Notes under the pieces: generated by a model
Told to the model about the DNA's origin: nothing
The model's input: only the letters and a program-made list of their open reading frames with translations
Databases searched by the model: none
Program-made: the position numbers and the translations under genes
NCBI GenBank assembly: GCA_014529385.2
Contig: CM043960.1
Location: forward strand, 33,626,396 to 33,690,395
Direction: 5' to 3'
From: Adiantum capillus-veneris
Lineage: Eukaryota; Streptophyta; Polypodiopsida; Polypodiales; Pteridaceae
Length of the DNA: 64,000 nucleotides
Part shown: one piece after another, positions 24,632 to 35,967 of the stretch
How the letters are laid out: every line of letters starts with the position of its first letter
How positions within the stretch are numbered: position 1 is the first letter of the stretch

Positions 24632-25339
24632 GTCATTAGGAAAAATATGAACCCCAAAAGGACCCTTTAGCTTAAGGGGTGATTAAGCATGGACCAATAG
24701 GAAGAGGGTGGTGGCCACAACTATACCCTCTCAAAAGCTAGGGTAGTAGGGGGCATGGGGACCTATTTGTTCCCCTCATTATAGCTTTGTCCCTTAGAAA
24801 GAGAGAGAAGGGAGAAAAGGGGGAGGGGGGGGGGGGGGGGGGTTCCCTCCATTTTCATGGGCACCCGTAAAGTAACCCTAATTTTTTTTAAAAATAAAAT
24901 CTAAATCTCACTTTTCATTCTCCAAAAGCTCTCCTAACCAAATACATGGTCAAAAAACTATTTTCTTTGATCAAAATCTGCATTTCTCAGCAATACCCTC
25001 AATTCTACCTCTTCTCTCTTCTCTTTCTCCTTCTACCGCCAAGCTTTTCATAGATGCGCCACTTATCTCCCCCTTTCATCCACACCATCCCTTTGAACTA
25101 CTTCTTCTCCCCTTGCTCCCCATTAGCAACTTCTCCCCCTCCTGCCAAGCTTTCTATATCTGCATCACAAATAGAAGCTTTCCATAGCTACACTGCCTAT
25201 CTCCCCCTTTCATCCACACCATCCTTTTGAACTACTTCTTCTCCCCTTTGTTTTACATTCAACCATTCCTTCTCATTTCATTCCGAAAACAACAAGCCTC
25301 TCTCTCTCTCACCACAACTCTTCTTCTTCTGGTGCTACC
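24632..25339 (+). other. leader of the following gene; shared start motif, G-run, CT-rich DNA
   Basis: It opens with CATTAGGAAAAATATGAACC, as at 17563. It carries an 18-G run at 24825-24842 and then CT-rich sequence. TTTCATCCACACCATCC followed by TTTGAACTACTTCTTCTCCC is present twice (about 25074 and 25211), a 137-bp duplication. Like the leader at 17.6-18.5 kb it combines a pyrimidine-rich leader with tandem duplication. Confidence 0.55.
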
Positions 25340-26670
25340 ATGTCAACCCCCTCCACTTTAAGGAAGCCAAAGGATGAGATAGAGGTGGGTTGCTTGCATA
25401 ACACTAGGGATTTTGATGGGGAATGCATGTCACAGGTGTTTTCTAAAGGATCTTGGATCTTCATGCAACCTGCAACTATCGGGCCTCATCAAGTTCGAAA
25501 CCGTGGCAACCTTGACGAACATTGGAAGGGGAGACTTCTTGGTTTCAAAAACCATAGAGTCAATGGAACAATGGCCATTGTTCAATACGTGTACTCTTGG
25601 CGTTCCATGCACTTGAGGAATGGAAGCTCAAGAGATTTTCCAATACATTGTAAGTCGTAACACATTGTTGGTTGCTGATTGTAAATGCTTGTTATTTGTT
25701 TTTTATTTAATAGTTGCTGGTGTTGTCATAGATATATTCCCATCTGACCTTGTTGAGGAACAACCAATCAAGAGTCTCACAGGAACCTTCAACCCTCTTC
25801 ATGTGGACATTGGTGTTATGATGCTTTCCAACTCGCCACCTTTGATTCTGCTGCAATGCAAAATCTTCTTCTACTCACACACATATGTAGTGCCGGCCTC
25901 AAAGTATGGATATGGTAAGATCATTGCTGTTGACAAACCTTCATTACTGAGTCCAGAATGGCCACAACCCGATGCGTGGTCACCTTTCTCAGTGAAGGAG
26001 AAGATGCTTTCCCATATTTTCTCCCCATTAAAATTTGGGAAGGCTTCCATATCAGTAGGGCTTAGTTGGTTTTGCCCCGTGCATGTTTTTGTACACCTGT
26101 TCAAGACATTGCCATTCTGTGCCACACCTACTATGTTTTGTAGCAAGAATGTCATGTATGAAGCACTAAAACTGGTATTTGGAGATAATTGGGGAATGGT
26201 TGAGGGAGTGCACCAAGGAGATAAATACAAGTGTAAGGTGGGCACTTCAGGTATAGGGATACGATATTTGAAAGTGTACACTACTTTGTACTTACGTTTT
26301 CACTATTAGCGTTGGATGTGTAAGAGTGGAAAGTGGATACCCTTACAATCTAGTGTTGCTAATTTTGTGATATTTGACATGCCCGTTACTTTGTCAAATG
26401 GTGTTTTTGAGATTGTGCAAGTCAGTGAACACTCGACACTCACCAACATACGGGAAAGCTTGATTATCTTGGGCTATGAAGAAATCAAAGATGCTTACTT
26501 TCGTCTCAATCGGCAAAAGGTCAGTTTAGTTTATATATTGTCTACATGTGCTAATTGTTAGTCTTATTAAAAGCATTTTTGTTGTTTCGGATTGGTAGGC
26601 GGATGGAGGCAGCCATGAAAGTGCAAGAGGAGTGGAGGGTTGGCAGTGCATTGTCTTTAAGTTGATCTGA
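25340..26670 (+). CDS. unidentified protein, four-exon model
   Basis: Proposed exons are 25340-25649, 25714-26237, 26310-26519 and 26599-26670. All introns are GT-AG, 64, 72 and 79 nt long, and the joins keep one frame to TGA 26668-26670, giving about 371 residues. Exon 2 carries SDLVEEQPIKSLTGTFNPLH and WSPFSVKEKMLSHIFSPLKF; exon 3 ends GYEEIKDAYFRLNRQK. The first exon is doubtful. A second frame (25413-25616, with RGDFLVSKTIESMEQWPLF) looks equally protein-like, ends in a TGA, and continues open across intron 1. I do not recognise the family. Association with the ATTAGGAAAA leader suggests a mobile or duplicated gene. Confidence is for a coding past, not for an intact gene. Confidence 0.4.
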
Positions 26671-27315
26671 TAGATCAATGTAATCGGCTCTAATGCCATG
26701 TTGTAAAGCCTTCTATTTAATGGAAATTCAAAACTTTTTGTCATTATAGTATTACCTTCGTTAATTAAGTTTTTTAGATTTTGTTTGGGTGTTTGTGTGC
26801 GCACCCATGTGTGTTGTATGTATCAAAGAGCTTTGGGATGGTGCCTTTTTCTGCTGCGGGGGGGAGGGGCTGGTGATGTATAGAAAGGGGAGGGGGCTTC
26901 TTATTTTTCTGTCAACACTTGAGAGAGACAGAAAGAAGACACACACACACACACACACACACACTTATATACTATTCATGAGTTATATTTGATTAAGAAA
27001 AACTTCCAAAAAGAACCCCCCCCCCCTTTTTTTAGGCTCTTGATGCTTGGACCATACAGAAATTAATTTTTTATTTTGACCACTACTACCGGGGACCAAG
27101 CCCTTTATTGAATGATGATGCTCTGTTGAGCATGATCAATGTCTACTGCTCTCAGGGAGTAGTGAAGGCGGCCCTCCTCCTCCCCCCAGACTATCGATCC
27201 CCATTGAAAGCTATGGGCGTGCTGCTCGATGCTGTATCTCATACTCATGGTGGAGCGTGGCCTTCCTCTCTCGATACCGTGACACTGCACAAGGGCAAGA
27301 CTTGCCTCCTCCTGC
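26671..27315. other. intergenic; (CA)n run and a short unassigned ORF
   Basis: A (CA)n run lies at 26939-26963 and a C-run at 27018-27025. A 70-residue plus-strand ORF at 27108-27320 (start MNDDALLSMINVYCSQG) has no recognisable domain and ends at a TATA box, so it is more likely upstream sequence than a gene. Confidence 0.4.
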
Positions 27316-27323
27316 TATAAAAA
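27316..27323 (+). promoter_or_regulatory. probable core promoter (TATA box)
   Basis: TATAAAAA is followed 31 bp later by CCCCTCACTTA, a good initiator position. The same arrangement, with GGTGAG just after the TATA box, recurs at 49962. The transcribed region would lead into the broken gene at 29.2-30.7 kb. Confidence 0.5.
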
Positions 27324-27359
27324 CAGGTGAGGGTGCATCTCTGCCCCTCACTTATCTAC

Positions 27360-29170
27360 TGTGGGTTTGTTGAGTTATTTTGTGAAACACCTCCTGTCTG
27401 CTTTCTACTACCAAGGAGAATGGAGATCTCCTCGGAGGTGACTCAGGTGTTCAATCCTACCTCTGCTGAGTTTACTGTTTTACTGCACCATTTTTGCACA
27501 TACTAAAGGTTTTTTACCTTTTTCTTGGTAAAAGCACGCATACTGTGTAGGTTTTTTTGGCTATGGTATTCTTGCAAAATCTGTGCAAATGGTATTTTCT
27601 GTTGATATTTTTAAAGGGCTTGATATGGTAAAACTAGGAATGGAGCATCCCTGCCATATAAAAAATGCTTCTGACCTTGAACTAGTTGGGTCACCTCTGT
27701 GGCTTACTATAGGCTATGTCGATTGTTGCAGGTTCATATACTTATAAGCTTGACTGGATTTTTTTTGCTAAAGCCTAGACACTATGGCTGGCCGTGGGTC
27801 TCTTGTGCATAAAAAATGTTCATCTATAATTGTCTGCATAAAAAAATGGGGTGGCCTTAGTACGATGTAAAGGGCGCAGAGATTTGACCGCTGCAGTACT
27901 TCACCTCCACATAAAAATATTTGTGCATGGATGGCAGTATGTGTTTGTGGGTATATGGTGGTGAGTATCATGGGTGGCTTGAAGGCCGTTCAGGCTACAA
28001 TTGGATATGTATTAAAACGCGGGTTGTTACTATGTCCCGACTGTATAAATAGTGGCTACAAGGGATGATGGCCGATGGGCCACTTGGCTCTGACTCTGGC
28101 GAGAATAAACAGCAGGTTCTTGTCACTATGGTTACTAGTTTTTTTAAGAAGATAAAGGTATCTAATTATCTGACATATTTCAAAATCAGTGGGTTCTTTT
28201 TTCTGTGATTAACTGGTTGCTTAGCATAATTGGGAGCTCATAGGCTGGACACTGCATATCATAATAACTTGGCATTTTTTTGAAGGTAAGTATACAGCAG
28301 CTCATCTTTTGGCTTTTGAAATAGGCTATGGTTGGTATGGCCAGACACTACTGTTCTTGATAATCGATAATGACTTTTTGGATAAAGAAGGTAAGTATAT
28401 AGCCGAGGATATTTTGGCTTGGGTATAGCTTTCAAACTTTTGGCAAAAAAATGATGAGGTTTCAAAAACAAGGGGGGAGTCTTGCTACTCTCGTAACTAG
28501 TTACATTGTTGTCTTATTGGTTGTAAAAAAAACGAGGTAATCACCACCAACATGTATAACCTCTGGTTAATAAAAAGATGTCAGATTTCGCATCTCTTTA
28601 TCTAAAAAAGTACCTTTGGTACCATGGGTTCTACTGATTGTAAAAGGTAAGTATATGGTTGCTTCTTTATGCATAACCACTGGGCGGTGGCTCTTGGTGT
28701 TACTTTTGATGGACTCCACCATAGTCTATAAAGTAATATGAAAGACTGCTAACATACTAAATGAATAAACTAGCTTGTCTAAGGTAATTAAAACCTATAA
28801 GATGGACATGGATAACAACTCATATAGTCCATTGATACCTGTAAAACACATCCAAGGCTAGAAGAATTGTTGTCTTGTTTGGATGGATGCAGGTAAGGAC
28901 TCTATCTTATCTTGGATGGCTTTCTTTTCTTTGGCAAGCAACCTTTCTGTAATGAATTACTCACAAAGGAACGGGGAAGTTCTTTTACTTCTAATCTTAC
29001 TGAAAGAGGATCTCTTTCCTACAATCATTGTACCTAAATAATTCTAATACTGAGTTATTATTTTGTACATATTAGTTCATTTTTCCTTGGCCAGCTGTAT
29101 TTTGAATGTAAAAATTTCAATTATGTCTTATTAGTTAAGATTTAAACAGCTACACACACACACACATACA
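27360..29170 (+). other. long transcribed-looking leader or introns; repeated splice-donor motif
   Basis: No single frame stays open. GGTAAGTATA, a perfect plant 5' splice consensus, occurs three times at 28285, 28390 and 28646, and GCAGGTAAGG at about 28891. The stretch may hold small exons I cannot define. TATAAATAG near 28045 is a weak extra TATA candidate. Confidence 0.35.
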
Positions 29171-29177
29171 CACAGTC

Positions 29178-30743
29178 ATGGCAGCACATGCTAGCACATC
29201 CTCCTCCCACGCAGCAACAACGTCAGAAGAGACACACACCCCCCTTTTGCGGTTTCTTCTTTCTTAGAGGACACCGAATATGTTGGACACAGTGATCTTC
29301 ACGGCTTCTTTACCCACACAGTGGAATTACAAAAAAACCATGCAACTCCACAATGAAACTTTTCATGACATCATAGAGTATATGCATGCGCATATACTCA
29401 AGTATGCTGTGAGCTTTGAAGACAACTCCATGTTGTGGTTGCCATGTGATCTGCTTCGCTACATCCACAAGGGCGAAAAGCATTTTCAAAGAGACTAGCT
29501 TGCTTTGAAGCGATTGCAAAAGAGGTAAACCACTTCCGTCAAGTGACAAAGGAAGTTGCAGACTCCTTCAAGAAGCACATAATTGGGCAATCAATCTTGT
29601 CCAATATTGCCACTCTCTTCTTCCTCGTCAATGAGTAGCCCTCCTTGGAGGAGATGGAGATCCCGCATTTGGCAGTGGGTGGGGTGTTGGAAAATCGTAA
29701 AGATCCCAAGGCCATGCCTATAGATGTCCAAAGTGACTGAAGACTGCAAGCTGCCGAACATCCCCATGGCTTGGAAGAAGCAATTGCAGTGAGAGAGAAG
29801 ATTGCTGGCACCTCCGAGGTGCCCGACCCTGAGTGCCATGACCTTACTGCGATTCTCGAAGTGGAGATTAGCCGTCTTAGAAGCATAATCATAGAAGATG
29901 AGGAGTATTTATTCTTACATGATCTTGAAAAGGCTTTTGGTGTCCGACTATATGAGTGTCTTAGCCTCATATGCACCAAGATGGAGCTCCCCTTTGATCC
30001 TACACCAGAAGCTCTAGATGACAAGCTGGTTCCATTGGGGGACTCTGTTGCTGACACAATTGCGCTAGTGACAACGGATATTCTCGCTGCAAAGTAGAGC
30101 AAAATCACGGACAAGGAGTTGCCACACAATCCAAAGTTGTTGCCAAACAAACTCCTATCCGCCCCAATTCACCTGGTTCACAGAGCCCCCGCAAGGTTGA
30201 TGAGAGAAAATTCTATATCAACCTTGAAGCCACACCAACAACGGATTATGAGGATAAACAACAAGAGGTAATACTAAGCATCTTCTATGTTGATAATTCA
30301 ACCTTTCTTCTTTTCTTTTGGTTAATTACAATTTTGCAGGATGTTTTGGACATGGACCTTTGGGCTAGCCGGAAGGGGGGAGAGCACATGGTGTTTGGGC
30401 CTCAAGCTGCCCTAGCACACTACATCGGAAAACTACCAATGCAAGATGTTTGCATCATTCACAAGGATTTCTCCCCGAATGGCCATTTTGTTTTGTGGGT
30501 GCTTAAGGCCGCAAGTAAACTCCGGCCACCATCCCTCAAACAGCCCATGTAATTATTCTTGTGAAAAAATCACTGGCATTTGCCACTTTTGGCATTGGCT
30601 TCCGCAGCAAGGTCATGACACGCATAGCTCTTTGTCAAGACCTGGGTGTTGACAGTGCCCAAGCTATAGCTGCTTCTGTACTGACATCCATTCTACCCAA
30701 CACTATAGAACGTCGTAGAGAGGTTGCAAAGTGCCTCCTGTGA
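29178..30743 (+). pseudogene. unidentified gene with stops and frameshifts
   Basis: ATG at 29178 opens a Ser/Ala/Thr-rich start (MAAHASTSSSHAATTSEET) that meets a TAG near 29266. The ORF at 29280-29498 follows. The frame from 29525 to 30094 is open except for TAG and TGA near 29636 and 29738; it encodes VTKEVADSFKKHIIGQSIL and a helical region (HDLTAILEVEISRLRSIIIE, residues of the 29771-30097 ORF). A 72-nt GT-AG intron fits at 30268-30339. The next exon (MDLWASRKGGEHMVFGPQAA and HYIGKLPMQD) loses frame near 30545 and resumes as KKSLAFATFGIGFRSKV to 30743. No family is recognised. Both stops are compatible with C-to-T decay. Confidence 0.55.
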
Positions 30744-30802
30744 AAAGATCATTAAACCGTAGAGAGGTTGCAAAGCGCCTCCTGTCAAAAGATCATTAAG
30801 CC
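30713..30802 (+). repeat. 45-bp tandem duplication at the end of the broken gene
   Basis: CGTAGAGAGGTTGCAAAGTG followed by CCTCCTGT and AAAGATCATTAA is repeated immediately as CGTAGAGAGGTTGCAAAGCG with few changes. The second copy lies beyond the stop codon. Confidence 0.92.
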
Positions 30803-30901
30803 ATATGTAAAGATTTTAAATGAAATTATCTCTCTTCTCCATGATCTTTGCAAAGTTTAATTTACTGTTTGGATCCTCTATGGGTATAAGCATGTTAATG
30901 T

Positions 30902-31775
30902 TGTTGGGCAAAAGAAAAAGTGGGACAGCTCTATAGATTTACAGTCCAAGAGCGTTTAAACTTCAACCTCAGCACCAAAATTTATACCAAAACCACTCTT
31001 AGTAAACCTCAACCAAAAATCGCATGCTCCCTTGGGAATTTACAAGCACATGCCCACCCAAAGGACCATAGCTCGAATAGGAACAAAACCCTGTCAAAGC
31101 ACGCATTTACAGCACACGCCGACCAATGTATATGAAGAAAAGGGCCTCCCCTTTCACAATTGAACATCACAAACCCACAACTTCAACACCAATTCCACAA
31201 GTCATAGTACATGCCCTCCCAATCTGTCAGCACACAATTTGCCATTAGGCTGCCATAGCCATATGCCTACAGAGAGCTAGTCGAAACTTAAAAAGAACAA
31301 CTCGAATTGGGGCACTTTAAACCTTGTAAGAAATCTTGAAAAATGACTAGCAAGAAATTTGAGATGACGAATGTTGAATCTACACACCTCTACATGCAAA
31401 ATTGATGTAACTTAGAGAGTTATCTCGATACGACTACACGTAGAGAAGGCAAGGAGAGGGCAAAAAATTGTATCAAAAACCATCAAGGAGGCACAACAAG
31501 ATGAAACCTGCAAATTTCTAGAATTTGGCTGAACTTTTATAAGTTTTTATATGAGTTTTAGTTATATACAAATCTCACTTTAAAACACTCACTAACGGAC
31601 ACATACAATAACCCGACAGCTGGCGCTACACTAGCAACTTGCCCTGCATGTACATGTGTTTGCTAAAGCAAGCTAAAAAATCCATGAAGATAAATCCACA
31701 CACCCTTTTGACATCGGGAATCATGTCCATATGTAAAAATTTGCAAAAAAAGGGGTGTCAAAATTGTGCCCAACA
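30902..31775 (-). mobile_element. 3' LTR of the gag-only element
   Basis: The 874-bp LTR is bounded by TGTTGGGC and GCCCAACA. It shares long colinear blocks with 42782-43682, for example CATGCTCCCTTGGGAATTTA, CTCGATACGACTACACG and TCATGTCCATATGT. On the minus strand it is preceded by CTCGGGGTTTGGCAAATTA as a weak polypurine tract. Confidence 0.85.
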
Positions 31776-31936
31776 TAATTTGCCAAACCCCGAGTCTGCT
31801 AGAGCATTCATGCTTAGCAGTAGCATAGACATGTTGTCCGCATGGATAAGAAGGCCATATATATAAGTAAAAAACTCATGAGAAAACATCAGCCATGCTC
31901 CCAATATAAAATTCATAAACCAGATGGAGTTTTGCC

Positions 31937-32423
31937 CTAAAACAGAGAGGGATACTCAACATTCACTTTCACATCACCCCAATGCTCATCTTTCACATTG
32001 GACACGTCAACATTGGCATCCATAATTTGATTCTGATTCTTTAAAACTTCACTAATTGTATCCTTTTCCTTCTCATTAACTTTCACATTGGTAGAAACAT
32101 CATCTTTTGCATGTGAAACACCATTGAGTGGCATAAAAAACAAGGATGGCATGATGTGTACATTCATCTTAGCGTCTTTCTCATCATTATATGATTTCCA
32201 CTCTTTCTCAAGAGACCCATCATGATAAAATATTACATAACAAGATTTTTTTGTATCCACATAAATGCATAGAGATACCTTTGGCTCCATATCACCATGC
32301 AATCCAGGCTCTCTCTAGCTTCCATTCCTTATGCTTTGCAACCTTTACCGCATCATCAAATGTATTTGGTCTTTTAATCTCAACCTTCAACCTCAAATTA
32401 GCCCTCAACTTTGCATAAAAATC
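31937..32423 (-). pseudogene. gag: gag, C-terminal part (gag-only element)
   Basis: On the minus strand the segment starting at the insertion edge reads YAKLRANLRLKVEIKRPNTF and AVKVAKHKEWKLE, a typical end of a gag capsid. After a frame change it continues as a 121-residue ORF (32302-31937) with CIYVDTKKSCYVIFYHDGSL and an acidic, Asn/Lys-rich tail. No zinc knuckle was found. The N-terminal half lies at 42291-42735 beyond the nested insertion. Confidence 0.7.
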
Positions 32424-32439
32424 AGGGATTTCATTGCCG

Positions 32440-32700
32440 TATCACGATCATGTGATTACGTTAATAACTCTAGTATTTACACAAGAAAATCACGTGATCA
32501 CGTTAATTGTTAACGTGATCTTGATGGTGACGTACAGAAACCAAAAGACCCGGTAGGCCTATCGGGCTTTTTCATTTTCCAGACGAGGCCCGCCTGGCTT
32601 TTTCATTTTCCAGGCAGGTCCCTCTGGGCTATAGGGTTTTCGCGGCAGGCCCAGCGGGAAAATGAAAAAGCCCAGCGGGCCCGACCGTATGTAGTAAACC
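32440..32700. repeat. left end of the insertion: palindromes and hairpin sequence
   Basis: GATCACGTTAA, TTG and TTAACGTGATC (32496-32520) form a perfect 11-bp stem with a 3-base loop, and variants precede it from 32445. Inside, GGGCTTTTTCATTTTCC occurs near 32566 and a shortened copy at 32595, with the inverse GGGAAAATGAAAAAGCCC at about 32656, so this DNA can fold on itself. Confidence 0.8.
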
Positions 32701-32946
32701 TCTTCTTATGTTGGAATTTTAACTATGCAAATCCTTGGGGAGTGTATCTGAGCGCCGGGTATAGTCATCTCCTTGTGAATTGACCTAAGGTTACAGAGTC
32801 ACATGTCCTATTTTCTGGCATTGGACATGATTCTTAATTCGGTAACCACTTCTAAAAATGTTTAAACCCTTCACCGAACATAAAGGTACAAAACCAAAAC
32901 AATTGAAATTTGGAGAGTCATGCTCATTGTGACGAAGCCATTGGTC

Positions 32947-32954
32947 TATAAAAG
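32947..32954 (+). promoter_or_regulatory. possible TATA box
   Basis: TATAAAAG lies in otherwise unassigned sequence within the insertion. No coding region directly downstream is recognised. Confidence 0.25.
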
Positions 32955-34038
32955 GGCTGTAGTTGGTTTTAGAAGATGGGCATATTTAAATAACGAGTTG
33001 ATAGTCAAGGGTCGGATGCCCTGTACTAGTGTACTGGGTATGTAAAGATCCTTGAAGTCTTCCATTTTTCACCATCATAGATTTGAATTGAAATACATTT
33101 CCACAACACAATATGAGAGAGATAATCCTTAATTGGGTGAAATTAGTTTTTGGGGGTTTCTAATCACCGAGCAAAAAAAACCGAGCAAAGACAAATCGGA
33201 GCAAATTGATACAAGAGCAAGAATGCTCCCCTGATCCATTTCCCTTTCCTAGCTCAAAACTAAAATGGTGGAGGAAATGAGAGCACCAAGCTATGGAGCA
33301 CCCGCTGCTGCAACTACATTGATGGCATATGTAGTGAAGATGATGAAGTGATGTGCCCAATGCATGTTGGGCTCAAGCATATCCAATTGCCTCATAACCA
33401 TTTCAACGAGATTCTTGAGGTATAATTGGTCTACTGCTTTTTACCAGTTTGACTAGCAATTAATCCATGCTAAGATCTACTAAGAACACAAGAGAATTAG
33501 GGCCCATTCTATGAAGCTCATGTGAAACATGTAGATGTTTAGTTGTTGCTTTGCTCAGTTGTGACAAAAGTTGATTCCTAAAGTCTCCTTTATTCAAACA
33601 GATTTATAGACAACGACGTTCTTTAATGGAAGCTTGAAAGTGAAAATTTCTTGCCTAAAGAGTCTACTGTGATTAGTATTTATAGAAATGATACAATCTA
33701 GATCCAAATGCAAGTGCTTTTGCACAGGAAAGGCCCAAGTCTCAGGTGTATTTGCCTACTGGATGAAGAGATAAAGTCATGAAGTAACAATTTTGTAAAA
33801 GCTCCTATACTATGAGTGCTCTTACTGTTGAAAACACCCAAGGTCATGGCACACATAGAGATCATCTAATTTCAAGATATACAGGCCAAGATTGAAAGAA
33901 TTTTCTAGACCTCGCTCACATAATGGCAATTTACAGCTTCCAAAGCCTGCGAGACCTTTATTGTTGCTCTCTAGACACCCACACACACAAAATAAGAGGA
34001 GAGAGATGCAAATTTAGTTGAACTTCCAAGCTCTCTCG

Positions 34039-34069
<31 letters not shown>

Positions 34070-34619
34070 CACCTAATGATGCTTGATCATTGGATCAAAA
34101 ATCCATGTGTTTGCCAAATTTTACTAGTCTGATTATTACCACTGTGAAAGCACTAAAACTTTCACATTTGCCACATTAGTACTATATCCTGCCGAGTAGA
34201 TTAGATACACCAAACAACTCTGATAAAGGCACCACCCTAGACAAATTTTGACATCCGAGTATTTTCTGGAAAAAAGTCTTGCGCACTAAAAAAAAATGAT
34301 GTATCGAGTACCTACAAACTTGGCTACATTTTCAACACCTAGCCATGTAACTCCTCCAAAAATTGCAAACCATACTTGGTGAACTCACGTCGCATAGAGT
34401 CATTGGTAAGTAAAAAGCTCTAAGACTTTGCAGTCATCCCTAAATTGACCTGTAGGATCTTTGGTTGCTCCACACGCTCTCCTTTGTATAGGGCACCTTG
34501 AATAGGTGGTTCCACTTTCAGAAGCACAAGTTAATAAGGCATGAGAAAGCAATAGCAGGATCCTTGACCATAAACCACCTCAAAGATTCAAAAAACCCAT
34601 GGTCATGGATCTCTCCTCT

Positions 34620-34653
<34 letters not shown>

Positions 34654-34820
34654 AACAAACACAAATGGTGATTTGCATCAACCAAGCAGGAAGGAGTCGA
34701 GGCTAGGGTTGAGCTCATAATAGGGAATATTTTCTTCGCCACTGTATTTGGGACTGTCTCCATGCTCAGCAGATATGGCTTCGGACCTTGAGGATTCTTG
34801 CTCCCCTCTCCCCAGTGGGT
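32955..34820. other. no gene recognised; small CT and CA runs
   Basis: Short ORFs on both strands have no family motif. CT runs lie at about 34038-34069 and 34613-34632 and a CA run at 34636-34654. Confidence 0.45.
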
Positions 34821-34821
34821 A

Positions 34822-35165
34822 ACATGGGGGACTGCAACCTGGTCGGTCTCTACGGGCCCGACGCTTGGATATAAGATAGCACAGATGCAGGCTTGGTGTC
34901 GTCGTTGTTGCTGCAGTTTTGAGGTTGTTGCAACCATTAGGCACAAGCGCACGAGGATGAAGATATCCACAATGATTCTTCAGAGGGTATCTACACATGG
35001 GGGACTGCAGCCTGGTGATCGGTCTCTACTGGCCCGATGCTTGGATATGAGATAGCACAGCTAATGCAGGCTTGGTGTCGTCGTTGTCGCTGCAGTTTTG
35101 AGGTTGTTGCAACCATTAAGCGCAAGCGCAGGAGGATGACGATATCCACAATGACCATTATCAAG
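34822..35165. repeat. tandem duplication, about 173-bp unit
   Basis: ACATGGGGGACTGCA begins two copies at 34822 and 34995. Both continue with GGCTTGGTGTCGTCGTTGT and GTTTTGAGGTTGTTGCAACC. Overlapping ORFs on both strands here simply reflect the GC-rich repeat. Confidence 0.9.
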
Positions 35166-35204
35166 ATCCACAGGTTACAACAACTCCCTAGTCCTTGGCA
35201 CAAA

Positions 35205-35643
35205 CCGTCACCTGCACCTCTTAACACCCATGGTGCACCACCCATAGAGCAACAACACGAAGCAGGTGAGTATGGGGGCAACTTCCTGGTTTAGGAGCTT
35301 CGCAAGTAGCAGCTGCTGGCCTTCTCTCACTCGTTGCCGATGTGGCTATATATACGTCAAACAACACCCATTGTGCACCACCCACAGAACAACAACACAA
35401 AGCAGGTGAGTATGGGGGCAACTTCCAGGTGAGGAGCTTCGTAAGTAGCACCTACTGGCCTTCTCTCACTCCTTGCTGATGTGGCGCAAACCGTCACCTG
35501 CAGCTCTTAATACCAATGGTGAACCACCGACAGAGCAACAACGCAAAGCAGGTATGGGGACAACTTCCAGGTTTAGGAGCTTCGCAAGTAGCAGCTGCTG
35601 GCCTTCTCTCACTCCTTGCCAATGTGGCTATGTATACGAACTT

Positions 35644-35645
<2 letters not shown>
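35205..35645. repeat. three tandem copies of a 140-146-bp unit with splice-donor motif
   Basis: Each copy has CACCCA(T/C)-type GTGCACCACC sequence, AAGCAGGT followed by GAGTATGGGG or ATGGGG, AACTTCC, GAGCTTCG and CTGGCCTTCTCTCACTC. CAGGTGAGTATGG at 35263 and 35403 matches the 5' splice consensus; the third copy (35549) is shortened. A (GA)n run follows at 35646-35678. Confidence 0.88.
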
Positions 35646-35683
<38 letters not shown>

Positions 35684-35846
35684 TTCAGTGAACGCAAGCT
35701 CGCTTGCTACTGCCTAGAACGAGATTTGCGAGTGTTTCTCCCATGCGTATCTATGTCGTGGCTTAAATGCGAAATGATGCACCTATTCAAATTCGCACGA
35801 CAATTCTCCCCGCGGGCCAGCCCGTCACCTGCACCTCTTTCTCTAC

Positions 35847-35916
35847 AATTCCCTGGTTTATTGCTGCAACCAGTCCGCGCCGGCGCGGACTGGTTGCAAC
35901 AGTAGACCAGGGAGTT
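35847..35916. repeat. 70-bp nearly perfect palindrome
   Basis: Centred at 35881/35882 on CGCGCCGGCGCG. The inner 34 bp (35865-35898) is perfect. Out to 35851/35912 the 31-bp arms have only one C-A and two G-T oppositions, and they extend weakly to 35847/35916. A transcript of the plus strand could form a loopless hairpin of about 31 pairs; as DNA it could extrude a cruciform. Confidence 0.95.
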
Positions 35917-35967
35917 TCTATAGCATGCCGCACCATAGGTAGAGTTCGCGGATCGGGTCATTTTTAA

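Noticed and set aside
29539-30150. 203-residue minus-strand ORF
   Set aside because: It is antisense to a plus-strand coding frame that has an intron and exon-like composition; the minus reading is Ser-rich low complexity.
35516-35905. 129-residue plus-strand ORF
   Set aside because: It spans a tandem repeat, a GA run and half of a palindrome; no protein-like pattern.
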